Below, piece after piece: positions 46,029 to 54,911 of a stretch of DNA of 64,000 nucleotides (its first letter is position 1; every line of letters starts with the position of its first letter). The notes beneath the pieces are model-generated. The model was given only the letters and a program-made list of their open reading frames with translations, was not told the DNA's origin and made no database searches. The stretch is from positions 62,001 through 126,000 of the forward strand of contig JAFQTP010000001.1 of assembly GCA_017409005.1 (NCBI GenBank). Direction: 5' to 3'. Source of the DNA: Clostridia bacterium. GTDB lineage: Bacteria > Bacillota > Clostridia > Christensenellales > UBA1242. A program made the translations under genes and the position numbers.

Positions 46029-47108
46029 TTATATAAACCTAAAATAATCAACAACATTATTAAGCTCAAACTGAACAAAATTTTTAATGTGAGGTTCTAA
46101 ATTAATTGAATCAAACATAATAACAACAATGCCATTTTGTTTAAGTTCGTTTAATGTTTTTAAAATTTCTTCTTTAACCGCATTTGCTAGTTTAACTGCG
46201 TTGTCAACTTTGCCGCAAAGCAAATTTTCAATTGCCCTAAAAAACGCACTAAAATTGTTTATAACCATTGAAACATTGTTTTGTTTTGCCAACAACTTTG
46301 CATGGTTAAATGCCATGTTATAGCAACAATAAATATCCTTATAACCCTTATAAGGATTAACACAAGCATAAATTTTTGTGTCAGAACCAGTTAAAGCCTC
46401 TTTTTCGTAGGCAGAAACGTAAAATTTAACACCATTTGTTATTTTGTTAAAACTTACCTTGCCCAATTCGTTTTGGCTGTTAGAAGCCAAAATTAAAGCA
46501 TTTTCGCCCATTTGCAGTGTTAGGTCGTTAATGTTTACGCTTTTAAACATGTTACCTGTTGGCAAACCTTGGTTTACACTAATAATTTTTGTAACAGCCC
46601 TAGGCCTACCAGAAACAATTGTTTTTGCATAAGCTTTAACATAATCGCCACTAGAAAGCTTGTTGTTAATTAAAAACATTTCATGAATATACACGTCGTT
46701 TTCGCTTGTTTCGTAACCACTAACACGTAAAATGCCTACCCCATTAGCAGTTATTTCAACCAACCCTTCAACTTCTTCGTTTTCGCCAGCATTATATTCA
46801 ACCGCAGGCATTTCAACAGCAAAGTTAAAAGTGTCGTCTGCATAATTAACACTAGAATTTAGTTCTAATTTATCAGGCATAAAAAATTCCATTAAAGTGT
46901 TCATTTGATTTTCACTTTTACTTGGACGCCCTTTTTTATCTTTTGCCTTATATGGCTCGGTTTCGCCATTTAATATTTGCATAGATTGTGTAATTAAATC
47001 TTCTTTTTTAAGTGCAGTTGGGCACTTAACACCAATTTTGCGCGCTAAATCCCTAAGTTCGTGTATCCTTAGCGAAGAAAGCGTACTTTCGTCCCACTCT
47101 TTATTCAT
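46029..47108 (-). CDS. Rho-like protein with degenerate ATPase domain
   Basis: 359 residues. Three parts follow the order of transcription terminator Rho: a Rho N-terminal helix domain (about 8-45, SSLRIHELRDLARKIGV...LKKEDLI), a cold-shock-type RNA-binding domain (about 115-190, VEGLVEITANGVGILRVSG then NDVYIHEMFLINNKLSSGDYV), and a RecA-like region (about 200-359). In the last, MAFNHAKLLAKQNNVSMVINNFSAFFRA matches the Rho block with EKAKRLVE...VILLDSITRLARA. The Walker A line of Rho (PPKAGKT) is replaced by ASNSQNELGKVS, and the chain ends where Rho still has about 60 residues. It could bind RNA but should not hydrolyse ATP as Rho does. It sits downstream of the spoIIR-sleB-ypeB group. Confidence 0.78.
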   Translation of the reverse strand: MNKEWDESTLSSLRIHELRDLARKIGVKCPTALKKEDLITQSMQILNGETEPYKAKDKKGRPSKSENQMNTLMEFFMPDKLELNSSVNYADDTFNFAVEMPAVEYNAGENEEVEGLVEITANGVGILRVSGYETSENDVYIHEMFLINNKLSSGDYVKAYAKTIVSGRPRAVTKIISVNQGLPTGNMFKSVNINDLTLQMGENALILASNSQNELGKVSFNKITNGVKFYVSAYEKEALTGSDTKIYACVNPYKGYKDIYCCYNMAFNHAKLLAKQNNVSMVINNFSAFFRAIENLLCGKVDNAVKLANAVKEEILKTLNELKQNGIVVIMFDSINLEPHIKNFVQFELNNVVDYFRFI

Positions 47109-47222
47109 AACTTACTCCTTATCGTAAATTATATTAAAATTATGGTTGTTTGGCAACAAAATCGTAAAAAATTCGACATTTTTACACCTTTTTGTAAAAA
47201 TTAGTGTTTAACAGTTTTTTTA

Positions 47223-48548
47223 TTAAATAATTAAATCACCAGAAGTTGTTTTAATAACACGCAAAATATTAACCTCCTCACCAGTTTCAACATCTACATA
47301 AACATAGTAAGTGTAATCTTTCCAAGTACAAATAAATTCGTATGTTAAAGTTTCGCCAACAAACTTATTCGGAATTAATGCTAAATTGCGTTCCGTAACA
47401 TTTAATGCCTTACTTAAATTACTTTGTGCAGTATCAAATGTTATTTGTGGGGCGCTTAATTCTCTGGCAGTGTGGTTATAACAATAGTTTTTTCCTTCTA
47501 ACGCAACAACCAAGCCCAAAGTTTTATCAACTTTAACTTTTACCAAATCGGAATAATATATAACGCCATTTATTATTGGAGCAAGATTAACATACATAAC
47601 ATTTTCGTTTTCAGCATACCAAATTTGATTTAAGTTTTCATACCCTAAATGTGTGGCAAAATCTTCTGCCAGCATAATTGCCTGTAAACTCGTTAAATTT
47701 TTAGTTCCTCCAGCACCATAACCAGTAACATCTACAATAACTCCACCAAGTTTTGTAACTTGAACATACATGTTAACATTGCCAAAATTAACAGTAAAAT
47801 TATAGGTGTAAAAATCACCAACGCTTTCACCCTCGTAATTAACACTGCCAATTCCTAAATAACCCATTTTTTCAACAATAATCATTTCGGCATCGGAAGC
47901 TGTAATTTCTGTAGTTCCAAGCCCTTTAATTTCTTTATTTAACACCGAATCGGAAAATGGACCATCGTAAATTAAAGTTGGAACCTTGCTTGCTGTAGAC
48001 GACGCAAAACCTGCATTATAACTTGAATTATCACCATCGGAATAATCTACATCGTTAATAATTTTATAATCAAATTTTAATGTTGAAATATACTGATTAT
48101 ATTCTGCCATTAAAGTTAAACTAAGTTCGTGCAACTCCTCAATAGTTGCATAGTCATATTCACTAAACTCTTGTTTTTCATTAACCTTAGTAAGCAAACT
48201 ATAGGCATATCCACCTAATGTGTTAATAAAACTATTAACCTTTTCAATTTTGTTATTGCTAACTGGCAAATTAGAAATGTTGCTGTTTGCCATTGTGCAA
48301 CTATTGTATATGTTTGTTAAAACCTCTCGTTTAGTGTTATCGTCGTTAACTGCAACTAATTTACTCATGTCAACTTCTAAATCGTTAATATTTGAACTAA
48401 GTTCGTAAAAACTACGTTTATATAAATTTTCTAGTTGTGTTGAATATGTGTTTGTTGTAATTATAAAAACAATTAATGCCGCAAGCATTGAAAGCATGGT
48501 TACACCAAGCGTTATCCACATTGTTATAATAAGCCCTTTATTTTTCAT
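47223..48548 (-). CDS. ypeB: Germination protein YpeB
   Basis: Partner of the cortex-lytic enzyme SleB; in Bacillus each stabilises the other in the spore. 441 residues: an N-terminal membrane helix (LIITMWITLGVTMLSMLAALIVFII), an extracellular coiled-coil-like part (about 30-160) and three C-terminal PepSY-like units (about 190-441; for example TEITASDAEMIIVEKMGYLGIGSVNYEGE and TFDTAQSNLSKALNVTERNLAL). It begins nine bases after sleB, the typical order in this class. Confidence 0.92.
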   Translation of the reverse strand: MKNKGLIITMWITLGVTMLSMLAALIVFIITTNTYSTQLENLYKRSFYELSSNINDLEVDMSKLVAVNDDNTKREVLTNIYNSCTMANSNISNLPVSNNKIEKVNSFINTLGGYAYSLLTKVNEKQEFSEYDYATIEELHELSLTLMAEYNQYISTLKFDYKIINDVDYSDGDNSSYNAGFASSTASKVPTLIYDGPFSDSVLNKEIKGLGTTEITASDAEMIIVEKMGYLGIGSVNYEGESVGDFYTYNFTVNFGNVNMYVQVTKLGGVIVDVTGYGAGGTKNLTSLQAIMLAEDFATHLGYENLNQIWYAENENVMYVNLAPIINGVIYYSDLVKVKVDKTLGLVVALEGKNYCYNHTARELSAPQITFDTAQSNLSKALNVTERNLALIPNKFVGETLTYEFICTWKDYTYYVYVDVETGEEVNILRVIKTTSGDLII

Positions 48549-48557
48549 TACGCCTCC

Positions 48558-49226
48558 TTAAACAGCAAACACATGCTTACCAATTGTTACAACCGGAGTT
48601 CGAGTCCAAATCCAACTAGAGGTAGCAACATCTGGATTATAATAATATAAACTGCCATAGCTAGGGTCCCAACCACTTAATGCGTCTTGCGCAGCCTGAT
48701 AAGCCTCGGCATTGGGTTCTAAATTAATTTGACCATCGTGCACCGCAGTAAACGCCCACGGCTGATAAATTACACCATAAATCGTGTTAGGAAAATCTGG
48801 GCTAGCAACCCTGTTTAAAATAACAGCACCAACAGCAACTTTGCCCACATACACTTCGCCTCGTGCCTCGGCATGAATACACTTTGCAAGCAAATATAAA
48901 TCGTTAGAATTTTGCGAGTTTAAACTAACCCCAATTGCGCTAGCGGTTTCGTAATCAACTTCGCCAGTTTCAGAAATATTATGAACACGCTGAAAATACA
49001 TTATTGCTTGCTTGGTTTCATAATCGTTAACACCCGTAATTTCGCCATCGTAGTATCCCCAGTCTTTTAGCCTACGTTGAATTTCTGCATAGTCGGGAGC
49101 ACTTGCCGAAACAATTAGCGGTTCAGGCGGAGCCACAAAAAAGTTATAGACACAAGTAAAAACCCCAAACAAAATTAATAAACAAACGCTAATTACAACC
49201 GAACTTAAAATTTTTAAATTTTTCAT
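48558..49226 (-). CDS. sleB: Spore cortex-lytic enzyme SleB
   Basis: Germination transglycosylase acting on spore cortex peptidoglycan. ATG 49226 is preceded by GGAGG; 222 residues. A signal peptide-like helix (ILSSVVISVCLLILFGVFTCVY), a peptidoglycan-binding domain (about 45-105, YAEIQRRLKDWGYYDGEITG...TGEVDYETA) and the Hydrolase_2 domain (about 112-222) with the catalytic Glu in AKCIHAEARGEVYVGKVAV and AVILNRVASPDFPNTIYGVIYQ, ending in KHVFAV. Between spoIIR and ypeB in one operon, as expected for a forespore-expressed gene. Confidence 0.95.
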   Translation of the reverse strand: MKNLKILSSVVISVCLLILFGVFTCVYNFFVAPPEPLIVSASAPDYAEIQRRLKDWGYYDGEITGVNDYETKQAIMYFQRVHNISETGEVDYETASAIGVSLNSQNSNDLYLLAKCIHAEARGEVYVGKVAVGAVILNRVASPDFPNTIYGVIYQPWAFTAVHDGQINLEPNAEAYQAAQDALSGWDPSYGSLYYYNPDVATSSWIWTRTPVVTIGKHVFAV

Positions 49227-49270
49227 AAATTCCTCCACAAACATTTAAGTGTTAACCAAACTAAAAACAT

Positions 49271-49795
49271 TTAATCAAAAAAGTTATTAACAATTTCAAT
49301 CAACTTGCTTTTATATTTAATGTTAGAAGAATTGAGTTCAGTAGCATTTAAAAAACATAATGGAGGATAAATAACACACCACCAATTATCGCCACTAGCA
49401 TTGCCAAGTTCAATAATTAAAGCGTCGTAAAAATCCGACCGTAAAACATGTTGTCCATATGCCCTAGTTGGAAAATATTCGGTAGCAATTTTAGCATTTG
49501 CCGTGTAACAAAAACCATTATTTTTTAAAACATTGTTACACACACTTTCAATTTCAAGTTTGCTATTTTCAAGCATTTGTTTAACATCTTCAAAACTTGT
49601 AGCGTCTGAAATTAATGGGGCCAAAAAATTAACAACTTCGTCTTTAACCAAATACTTAATGTTTTGGTCAACGCTTAAATTGCTGTTAGCCCTAATATGT
49701 ATACGCAAATAACTTTGGTCTTCATTTTTACCACACCCCATAAAACAAGTTAAACCACAAAACAATAACATAACCATGCTTAAAAATTTTTTCAT
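49271..49795 (-). CDS. spoIIR: Stage II sporulation protein R
   Basis: Secreted by the forespore to trigger SpoIIGA-dependent activation of sigma-E in the mother cell. 174 residues: an N-terminal hydrophobic signal (MKKFLSMVMLLFCGLTCFMGCG, the CG suggests a lipid anchor), then the family blocks YLRIHIRANSNLSVDQNIKY, LVKDEVVNFLAPLI, and EYFPTRAYGQHVLRSDFYDALIIELG-ASGDNWWCVIYPPLCF. All are characteristic. It is the first gene of the spoIIR-sleB-ypeB group and lies 44 bases before sleB. In many Clostridia it is not adjacent to sleB. Confidence 0.94.
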   Translation of the reverse strand: MKKFLSMVMLLFCGLTCFMGCGKNEDQSYLRIHIRANSNLSVDQNIKYLVKDEVVNFLAPLISDATSFEDVKQMLENSKLEIESVCNNVLKNNGFCYTANAKIATEYFPTRAYGQHVLRSDFYDALIIELGNASGDNWWCVIYPPLCFLNATELNSSNIKYKSKLIEIVNNFFD

Positions 49796-49872
49796 AATTA
49801 ACCTCGCAAAACCTAGTTAAATTATTGGTAAAACTTTTAAATTATAGTAATGCGTAATTTATCATAAAACAC

Positions 49873-49904
49873 AAAAAAGACACTTAAAATGTAATTAAGT
49901 GTCT
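49873..49904 (-). terminator. Terminator after the SPOCS-LysM gene
   Basis: AGACACTTA and TAAGTGTCT pair around eight bases; on the minus strand TTTTTT follows. Confidence 0.85.
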
Positions 49905-49932
49905 AAAAATAGTGGGTTATTGGCAATAACTA

Positions 49933-51468
49933 TTAAAATAATGCTTCTTTTTGGCGGTATACAATTAATTTTTCACCACCAATAAGCGGAAGTTGAACAT
50001 CAGGATTTTGTTCTAATAAACTATCGGGACTAATATTTAATTGTTTAGCAATTTCCCAAATAGTTTCGTTTGGTTTAACAACATAAATTGTTAACACACT
50101 TTCGTTTTCCGGCTTTTCTTCCATTACACCAACTTCCGAAATAACTGCTTCAGCTTGAGTATTATAAAAGTCGGCATAAACAAATAGTGTTGCACTAACG
50201 TCTAAATCTTTGCCACGTTTAACTTTTGCGCTAACCTCGCCAAGTGAAAGGTTTACAACCGGAACAAAACTATCTGATAAATCGTTTGTGCTTTCGCTAA
50301 TTGAAAAAGGCATTTCTACAACCATAGAATAGGTGTTGTTGCTTTCTTTATTAAAATACAAAACTGTTGTGCTTGCAACGCCTTCTAAAATTAAATTACC
50401 ATTATCAATAAAACTTGTTGCAAGAGTAACTGTGTTACAACATGTGCCAAGCACTTCGTCCATTGTGCGGTCTTCGCTTTCTACGTTTCCTGTAACTTTA
50501 TTTTCTAAATTTAGGTGCCCACCACAAACTAAAGTGTTAAACCCTGTTGTGTTAACCTTTAAAAAGTTTTCGGTAGAAAAAATGTCGTCAACCACTTCAA
50601 TTTCGTTTTCGTTAAAAGCATAGCCTAAATATTCGTATGGCAAATTTAAGTTAACAATTGCATATTCGGAATCGATGTTAGTTGTAATTTTAATTAGCGA
50701 ATTATTAATGTTTAAACTGCTTTGAATGCAACTTAATTCAGTTAAGTTTTCTAGCGCAACTTCTTCTTGAAAAGTTACTTTTGTTTGATGTGTTCTAAGC
50801 ATGCTTTGCTCGCCACTAGTAACATAACAAATATCAATGTTGGCTCCACCCACAACTTTTGCAAATTGGTTTTGAGGCACAACACTTTCAATGTAAGGCG
50901 AACAAGTAACTTCTAAAACACGTTCAACATTATCTTTAATTTCAATATCGTATGTAGAATCAAACTTGTTAGAAAGCACGCCAACAAAATTAGAAGTTTT
51001 TAATGTATCGGTATTAAAAAACACATTGTTTCCAGTTGCTCCAGTTAAAGCATTAACCTCTGTTGTTTTAATTACTTCTACACAAATTTCAACAATTGCA
51101 ACAACCTTAATATCTTGTGCATTTTTACTAGTGTTAACATCAACAACCGAACTAGTTACAATTGGCACCATGCCAGATGCTATTTCGCCGTTTAAAAATT
51201 TATCTTTAAAATCGGCAGTGTAATCTAACCCATTAACATCGGCGCCAACACTTTCGTAAATAACCTGAAAGTTAACATTACCACTAAAATTAATTTCTCC
51301 ATCTGAAGCCTCGGAGCTTAAAATAAAACTTTTAGCATTTGCACACAAAATTTTTGCAATTTCGTTTGAATCGTTGGCTGGCAGCCTGCACTCAATAACC
51401 GCTTGTGTTACACCAAGTTTCTTTCGTTCACTGCTAACCACCCTTTCATAATTTGGTTCGATTGCCAT
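49933..51468 (-). CDS. SPOCS-domain (DUF3794) protein with C-terminal LysM
   Basis: Probable spore-coat/cortex protein, 511 residues. GGGGG before the ATG at 51468 decides the start (a GTG 15 bases up is open). Three or so SPOCS/DUF3794 units fill residues 1-440 (QAVIECRLPANDSNEIAKIL; ANIDICYVTSGE...HQTKVTFQEEV; VVEMPFSISESTNDL). A LysM peptidoglycan-binding domain is at about 455-500 (YVVKPNETIWEIAKQLNISPDSLLEQNP). It fits the Clostridia proteins with this layout, often compared to SafA/SipL-type morphogenetic proteins. In SipL, DUF3794 plus LysM binds the coat protein SpoIVA; that similarity is by architecture. It is next to veg. Confidence 0.88.
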   Translation of the reverse strand: MAIEPNYERVVSSERKKLGVTQAVIECRLPANDSNEIAKILCANAKSFILSSEASDGEINFSGNVNFQVIYESVGADVNGLDYTADFKDKFLNGEIASGMVPIVTSSVVDVNTSKNAQDIKVVAIVEICVEVIKTTEVNALTGATGNNVFFNTDTLKTSNFVGVLSNKFDSTYDIEIKDNVERVLEVTCSPYIESVVPQNQFAKVVGGANIDICYVTSGEQSMLRTHQTKVTFQEEVALENLTELSCIQSSLNINNSLIKITTNIDSEYAIVNLNLPYEYLGYAFNENEIEVVDDIFSTENFLKVNTTGFNTLVCGGHLNLENKVTGNVESEDRTMDEVLGTCCNTVTLATSFIDNGNLILEGVASTTVLYFNKESNNTYSMVVEMPFSISESTNDLSDSFVPVVNLSLGEVSAKVKRGKDLDVSATLFVYADFYNTQAEAVISEVGVMEEKPENESVLTIYVVKPNETIWEIAKQLNISPDSLLEQNPDVQLPLIGGEKLIVYRQKEALF

Positions 51469-51555
51469 AAAAAATTCCCCCACAAATTTAATTTACGTTA
51501 TTAGTGTACTGGCGAACCAAAAAAAATATGACAATTAAATTAAAATTGCCATACT

Positions 51556-51789
51556 TTAAATTTTGTAACTTATGTCGCCACACAACACATCATTATAAGA
51601 ATAACTTGTGCGGTCTAAATCCACATTCTCATGCGGTTTAATTATAAACATGCTAGGATAAACGCTTTCAATAATTCCAGTAAACTTAATAATTTTTTTA
51701 CGCCCTTTATTTACAACCAGTTTTAAATTTTTACCTTTTAAATTAAAAATTTCATCTTTAACATTTTGTAACTTTTCAGCATTAGTCAT
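51556..51789 (-). CDS. veg: Veg protein
   Basis: 77-residue conserved Firmicute protein (in Bacillus, linked to biofilm and spore outgrowth control). The sequence matches Veg across its length: KNLKLVVNKGRKKIIKFTGIIESVYPSMFIIKPHE, then DRTSYSYNDVLCGDISYKI, against the Bacillus pattern [24 protein letters not shown] and RVSYSYADIL. As in many Clostridia and Bacillus the gene is in the neighbourhood of ksgA, metG and other translation genes. Stand-alone gene between the SPOCS gene and the zinc-ribbon gene. Confidence 0.9.
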   Translation of the reverse strand: MTNAEKLQNVKDEIFNLKGKNLKLVVNKGRKKIIKFTGIIESVYPSMFIIKPHENVDLDRTSYSYNDVLCGDISYKI

Positions 51790-51852
51790 TATAAACCTCT
51801 TTATTTTTAGTTACTAATATTATTAACAAATTTTACCTTTTTTATTCTAAAC

Positions 51853-51880
51853 AAAAAAAGGCGCTAATAAAACGCCTTTT
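51853..51880 (-). terminator. Terminator after the zinc-ribbon/poly-Asp gene
   Basis: AAAAGGCG and CGCCTTTT pair around nine bases; on the minus strand T runs follow. Confidence 0.8.
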
Positions 51881-51892
51881 GTTTTTTATTTA

Positions 51893-52426
51893 TTAATCTT
51901 CGTCGTCCTCGTCGTCAGCATCGTCATCTTCATAATCGTCTTCGTCGTCCTCGTCGTCAGCATCGTCGTCGTCAAGGTCTAAATCTAAATCGTCTAACTC
52001 ATCAGCCAAGTCATCGTCTAAATCTTCAACATCGTCAAAGTCGTCTTTGAAGTCGGCATCTAGGTCTTTAGCAAATGTAGAATCAAGCTCTTCGTCAATT
52101 TCGTCATCGGCATCGGCAGTTGGAAGAAGGTCTAAATCATCATCTTCATCGTCCTTGTCAACATATTCACGCCAATCTGGGTCTTCGTCGTCTTTATTAA
52201 TAGCCAAACTTTCTTCTAAGCAAGAAGAACACATTGTTTCGCCCTCGTTAATATAGTTAACACGGCAAACAGGACAAAGTTCAAGTTCGTCGTAAACTTC
52301 AAGTTCGTCGTCATCTATTGCGCCTGCTTTCATTTCTTGTTTGCAAACTTCACAATATTTATCTTTTTTTAAGATGTAGTTTAGTTCACATCTTGGGCAC
52401 TTAACGTAGGTTTGTTTTTTTACCAT
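51893..52426 (-). CDS. Two zinc ribbons with long poly-Asp/Glu tail
   Basis: 177 residues. The first 80 residues carry two zinc-ribbon knuckle pairs: KCPRCELNYI...CEVC near 8-30 and LCPVCRVNYI...CSSC near 50-68. From about residue 85 the chain is almost only Asp, Glu and a few Leu/Ala, ending in an extremely acidic repeat (ADDEDDED). Such tails are common on RNA polymerase delta-type subunits and some zinc-ribbon proteins of Clostridia, but no RpoE-like domain is visible. It may act on nucleic-acid machinery by mimicking DNA charge, which is a guess. A good promoter and AGGAG site precede it. The gene lies between veg and spo0A. Confidence 0.78.
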   Translation of the reverse strand: MVKKQTYVKCPRCELNYILKKDKYCEVCKQEMKAGAIDDDELEVYDELELCPVCRVNYINEGETMCSSCLEESLAINKDDEDPDWREYVDKDDEDDDLDLLPTADADDEIDEELDSTFAKDLDADFKDDFDDVEDLDDDLADELDDLDLDLDDDDADDEDDEDDYEDDDADDEDDED

Positions 52427-52498
52427 GTTTTAAATTTTCTCCTAACTAATTAGTTGTATTAAACCTAGTGTATGTATTAGCTCGGCTTAACGTTAACT

Positions 52499-52527
52499 AT
52501 TATAGTTAGATATTATAGTCTTGTAAA
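52499..52527 (-). promoter_or_regulatory. Promoter of the zinc-ribbon/poly-Asp gene
   Basis: Minus strand TTTACA (52522-52527), 17 bases, TATAAT (52499-52504). Confidence 0.7.
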
Positions 52528-52578
52528 TCATTTTTATACATTATTTTTTGTAAGTTTTTAAAATTTTTATGCTATAAA

Positions 52579-53355
52579 TTATGCACCTTCAATAAGCATT
52601 TTGTCGGCAACTAAAGCAATAAATTCGCCATTTGTTGGTTTTTCGTTATTTGAATAAACTCTAATGCCAAACAACGCATTAATATTTTCAATTTTGCCCC
52701 TATTCCAAGCAACTTCAATGGCGTGCCTAATTGCACGTTCAACCTTAGAAGCCGTGGTTTCGAAACGCTCGGCAATGCTAGGATATAGTTTTTTAGTAAT
52801 ACTGTTAATAATTTCGGGGTTATCAATAGCCATTTTAATGGCTTCACGCAAAAATTGATAGCCTTTAATGTGCGCAGGAATGCCTACTGTTATAAAAATA
52901 TTTGTAATTTTTTCTTCTAATTGTTTATTACGTGGTTTAACAGTTTTAATGTTTGTAACAATGTTTTGGTCAGGCACTTTTTGTGTAAGCTCTAAAATTC
53001 TAGTTTTTAAAAGGTTTACATCGCATGGTTTAACCATGTAATAATCCGCTCCATAATTTAGTGCTTTATTAACAAAATTATCATTACTAAGTGCCGACAA
53101 TATTAAAATTTTAGGTTTGTTAATTAAACCTAGTTTGTTAATTGCTTCTAAAAATTCGTAACCATCAATGTTGGGTAAAACAATATCGGTTACAATAACA
53201 TCAACTTCATTTTCCTTAATATAGTTAATTGCCTTAACTGCCTCCGAAAAATCAGCCACAATTTCAATTTTATCGTTAGTAATTTGCTTTTTAATGCTTT
53301 CACGCATGGCTTCGTTGTTATCTACTAAAACAACTTTTTTTAGTGTGGTTTCCAT
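52579..53355 (-). CDS. spo0A: Sporulation master regulator Spo0A
   Basis: Response regulator that commits the cell to sporulation. 258 residues: receiver domain (about 1-125) with the acidic pocket at VLVDNNEAM, the phospho-acceptor Asp in [17 protein letters not shown], Thr/Ser switch in [10 protein letters not shown], and [15 protein letters not shown]; then the DNA-binding Spo0A_C domain (about 150-258) with [53 protein letters not shown] and [25 protein letters not shown]. All typical. Start ATG with GAGGA ten bases upstream. Upstream DNA has two candidate 0A boxes. Confidence 0.97.
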   Translation of the reverse strand: METTLKKVVLVDNNEAMRESIKKQITNDKIEIVADFSEAVKAINYIKENEVDVIVTDIVLPNIDGYEFLEAINKLGLINKPKILILSALSNDNFVNKALNYGADYYMVKPCDVNLLKTRILELTQKVPDQNIVTNIKTVKPRNKQLEEKITNIFITVGIPAHIKGYQFLREAIKMAIDNPEIINSITKKLYPSIAERFETTASKVERAIRHAIEVAWNRGKIENINALFGIRVYSNNEKPTNGEFIALVADKMLIEGA

Positions 53356-53848
53356 AAAATATTAATCCTCGTTTTTAAATTTATTGTGCACATAAGCAAA
53401 CCATTAAATTTTTAATTTACTTAATTCGTTTCGCACCAAAGTGCAAAGCGAGTGAACAAAGCCAGTATAACATTAAACAACATTCAACTCATTTTAAATT
53501 AAGATAAAATTATGACACTTAAAAGCATAAAAAACAAAAACTATTATAAAAATGTCGAAAATATTTTAATTTTAATTTTAAAACTTAAAAAACATAAAAT
53601 AATTGATATTTTTTAGTTTTATTAAACCTTTATAAATTTCCGCGTAAAAACCTAGTTAAAAACTAAAGTTTATTGCAATTTTTAATGCAAAACCATCGAA
53701 ATAAAGGCGTTTTAAACTTATTTTAACTTTAAAACAAACTTGTTCGACAATATTCTATTATACTCGAGCAAAATTTGCATTTGTTATTAAACTTCTTGCT
53801 TACAAAATAATATATATTATAAGTAACATTTTTACTTTGGGAGGCAAT
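53356..53848. other. Intergenic region upstream of spo0A and of the 334-codon gene
   Basis: About 490 bases of AT-rich DNA between divergent genes. It holds, reading toward spo0A on the minus strand, an extended -10 motif TGTTATACT (near 53464-53472) and two TGTCGAA candidate 0A boxes. Nothing like a gene or structured RNA was seen in it. Confidence 0.5.
53553..53749. promoter_or_regulatory. Two candidate Spo0A boxes upstream of spo0A
   Basis: The 0A-box core TGTCGAA occurs on the plus strand at 53553-53559 and on the minus strand at 53743-53749. spo0A autoregulation through such boxes is well known in Bacillus. The heptamer is expected only a few times in a 64-kb window of this composition, so two within 200 bases of spo0A are notable. 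Confidence 0.55.
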
Positions 53849-54841
53849 ATGTCAACTTATAAAAAAACCATTGTTTTAAACAACTCTAAAAGTTCTAATT
53901 TTAATGGCAGTGCAATTTTAACTCTAACAAACATAGATGGTGGCGTTTTTGGTTCATTGAAAACTTTTAACGTTTCAAACTCGCCCAACCTAGTGCTTGG
54001 GTTGGCACAAAATAAAAAACAAGTTTTTAAACAAAACATTAATCTAATTAACAACAGCACCTACAATTTTAAACTAAACGCCCTAAATTTAAACGAACCA
54101 ATTAGTTGCGTGTTGGTTTTAGACAAACCAGACAAAGTTATTCCGTTAATTTGGGGTAGCGACAACCGAAACGAACTAAAAGAAGAAATTATTGAAAATT
54201 TATCAATATTAAAAAATCAAGTTAGCAAAACAGAAATTAATAAAAAAGAAATTAATTTAGACGAAATGTTTGATTTATCTGATGCAGACGAAGTTGTTGA
54301 TAAATTTATTGCTGAAACCGAACACGAAAACTCAGATAACAACATATCAAACACCATAACTAATGCCACCCAAAACTTAAATTTCGATTCGGAAACACTC
54401 GATAGCCACAACGCATATGATGTTTGTAATAGTATTTCTAAAGTGTTAAATCACAAAACTATTATGGAAGAAGAACTTGAAAACTTAGAACTTGAACCAA
54501 ACGAAACATTTTTTGAAACAATAGCAGAACAAGTTGAAAATTTGTTTAGTTCTTACCCTGCAGAATCTAGTTTAGAAGAACTAATACCAAACAGCAAATG
54601 GGTTAAAATTGATTACGAAAACGATGGAAACTTTTATGTTTTAGGGCTAATTTACGAAGATATAACTCTAAAATATATTTGTTATGGCGTACCTGGCACA
54701 TATGCAAACACTGCACCAAATGGCCTAGATAGTTACAGCCAGTGGTTGCCAACCGATATAAATAATCCGCAAGATGGTGGATATTGGGTTATGTATCAGG
54801 ACGCACTAACTGGCGAAAGCGTTTTAATTGATGCAATTTAA
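53849..54841 (+). CDS. Unrecognised protein, 330 residues
   Basis: From ATG 53849 (GGGAGG seven bases upstream decides the start over a TTG 12 bases earlier). Two globular ends are visible. The N-terminal 100 residues are beta-rich (YKKTIVLNNSKSSNFNGSAIL; GVFGSLKTFNVSNS). The middle is acidic and hydrophilic (about 130-210, LDEMFDLSDADEVVDKF). The C-terminal 90 residues (about 235-330) look like a folded domain: WVKIDYENDGNFYVLGLIYE, YICYGVPGTYA, WLPTDINNPQDGGYWVMYQD. I have the impression that such a C-terminal domain occurs in other Clostridia, but I cannot name the family. It is divergent from spo0A with its own terminator. Confidence 0.78.
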   Translation: MSTYKKTIVLNNSKSSNFNGSAILTLTNIDGGVFGSLKTFNVSNSPNLVLGLAQNKKQVFKQNINLINNSTYNFKLNALNLNEPISCVLVLDKPDKVIPLIWGSDNRNELKEEIIENLSILKNQVSKTEINKKEINLDEMFDLSDADEVVDKFIAETEHENSDNNISNTITNATQNLNFDSETLDSHNAYDVCNSISKVLNHKTIMEEELENLELEPNETFFETIAEQVENLFSSYPAESSLEELIPNSKWVKIDYENDGNFYVLGLIYEDITLKYICYGVPGTYANTAPNGLDSYSQWLPTDINNPQDGGYWVMYQDALTGESVLIDAI

Positions 54842-54876
54842 CTTAAAAAATAATTAACTCAAAGTTAAATAAAAGC

Positions 54877-54911
54877 AAAAAACAAAGCAAATAAACCCTG
54901 CTTTGTTTTTG
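54877..54911 (+). terminator. Terminator after the 330-residue protein gene
   Basis: AAACAAAGCA and TGCTTTGTTT pair around nine bases, followed by T. Confidence 0.8.

Noticed and set aside
47172..47178. TGTCGAA 0A-box core between ypeB and the Rho-like gene
   Set aside because: A single heptamer; several are expected by chance in a window of this size and composition, so not listed as a site.
52047..52256. Plus-strand Ser-rich frame opposite the poly-Asp tail
   Set aside because: Antisense shadow of Asp codons; no start signals.
53356..53848. Non-coding RNA gene in the spo0A upstream region
   Set aside because: No strong paired structure with terminator and promoter could be found; AT-rich sequence gives many weak matches.
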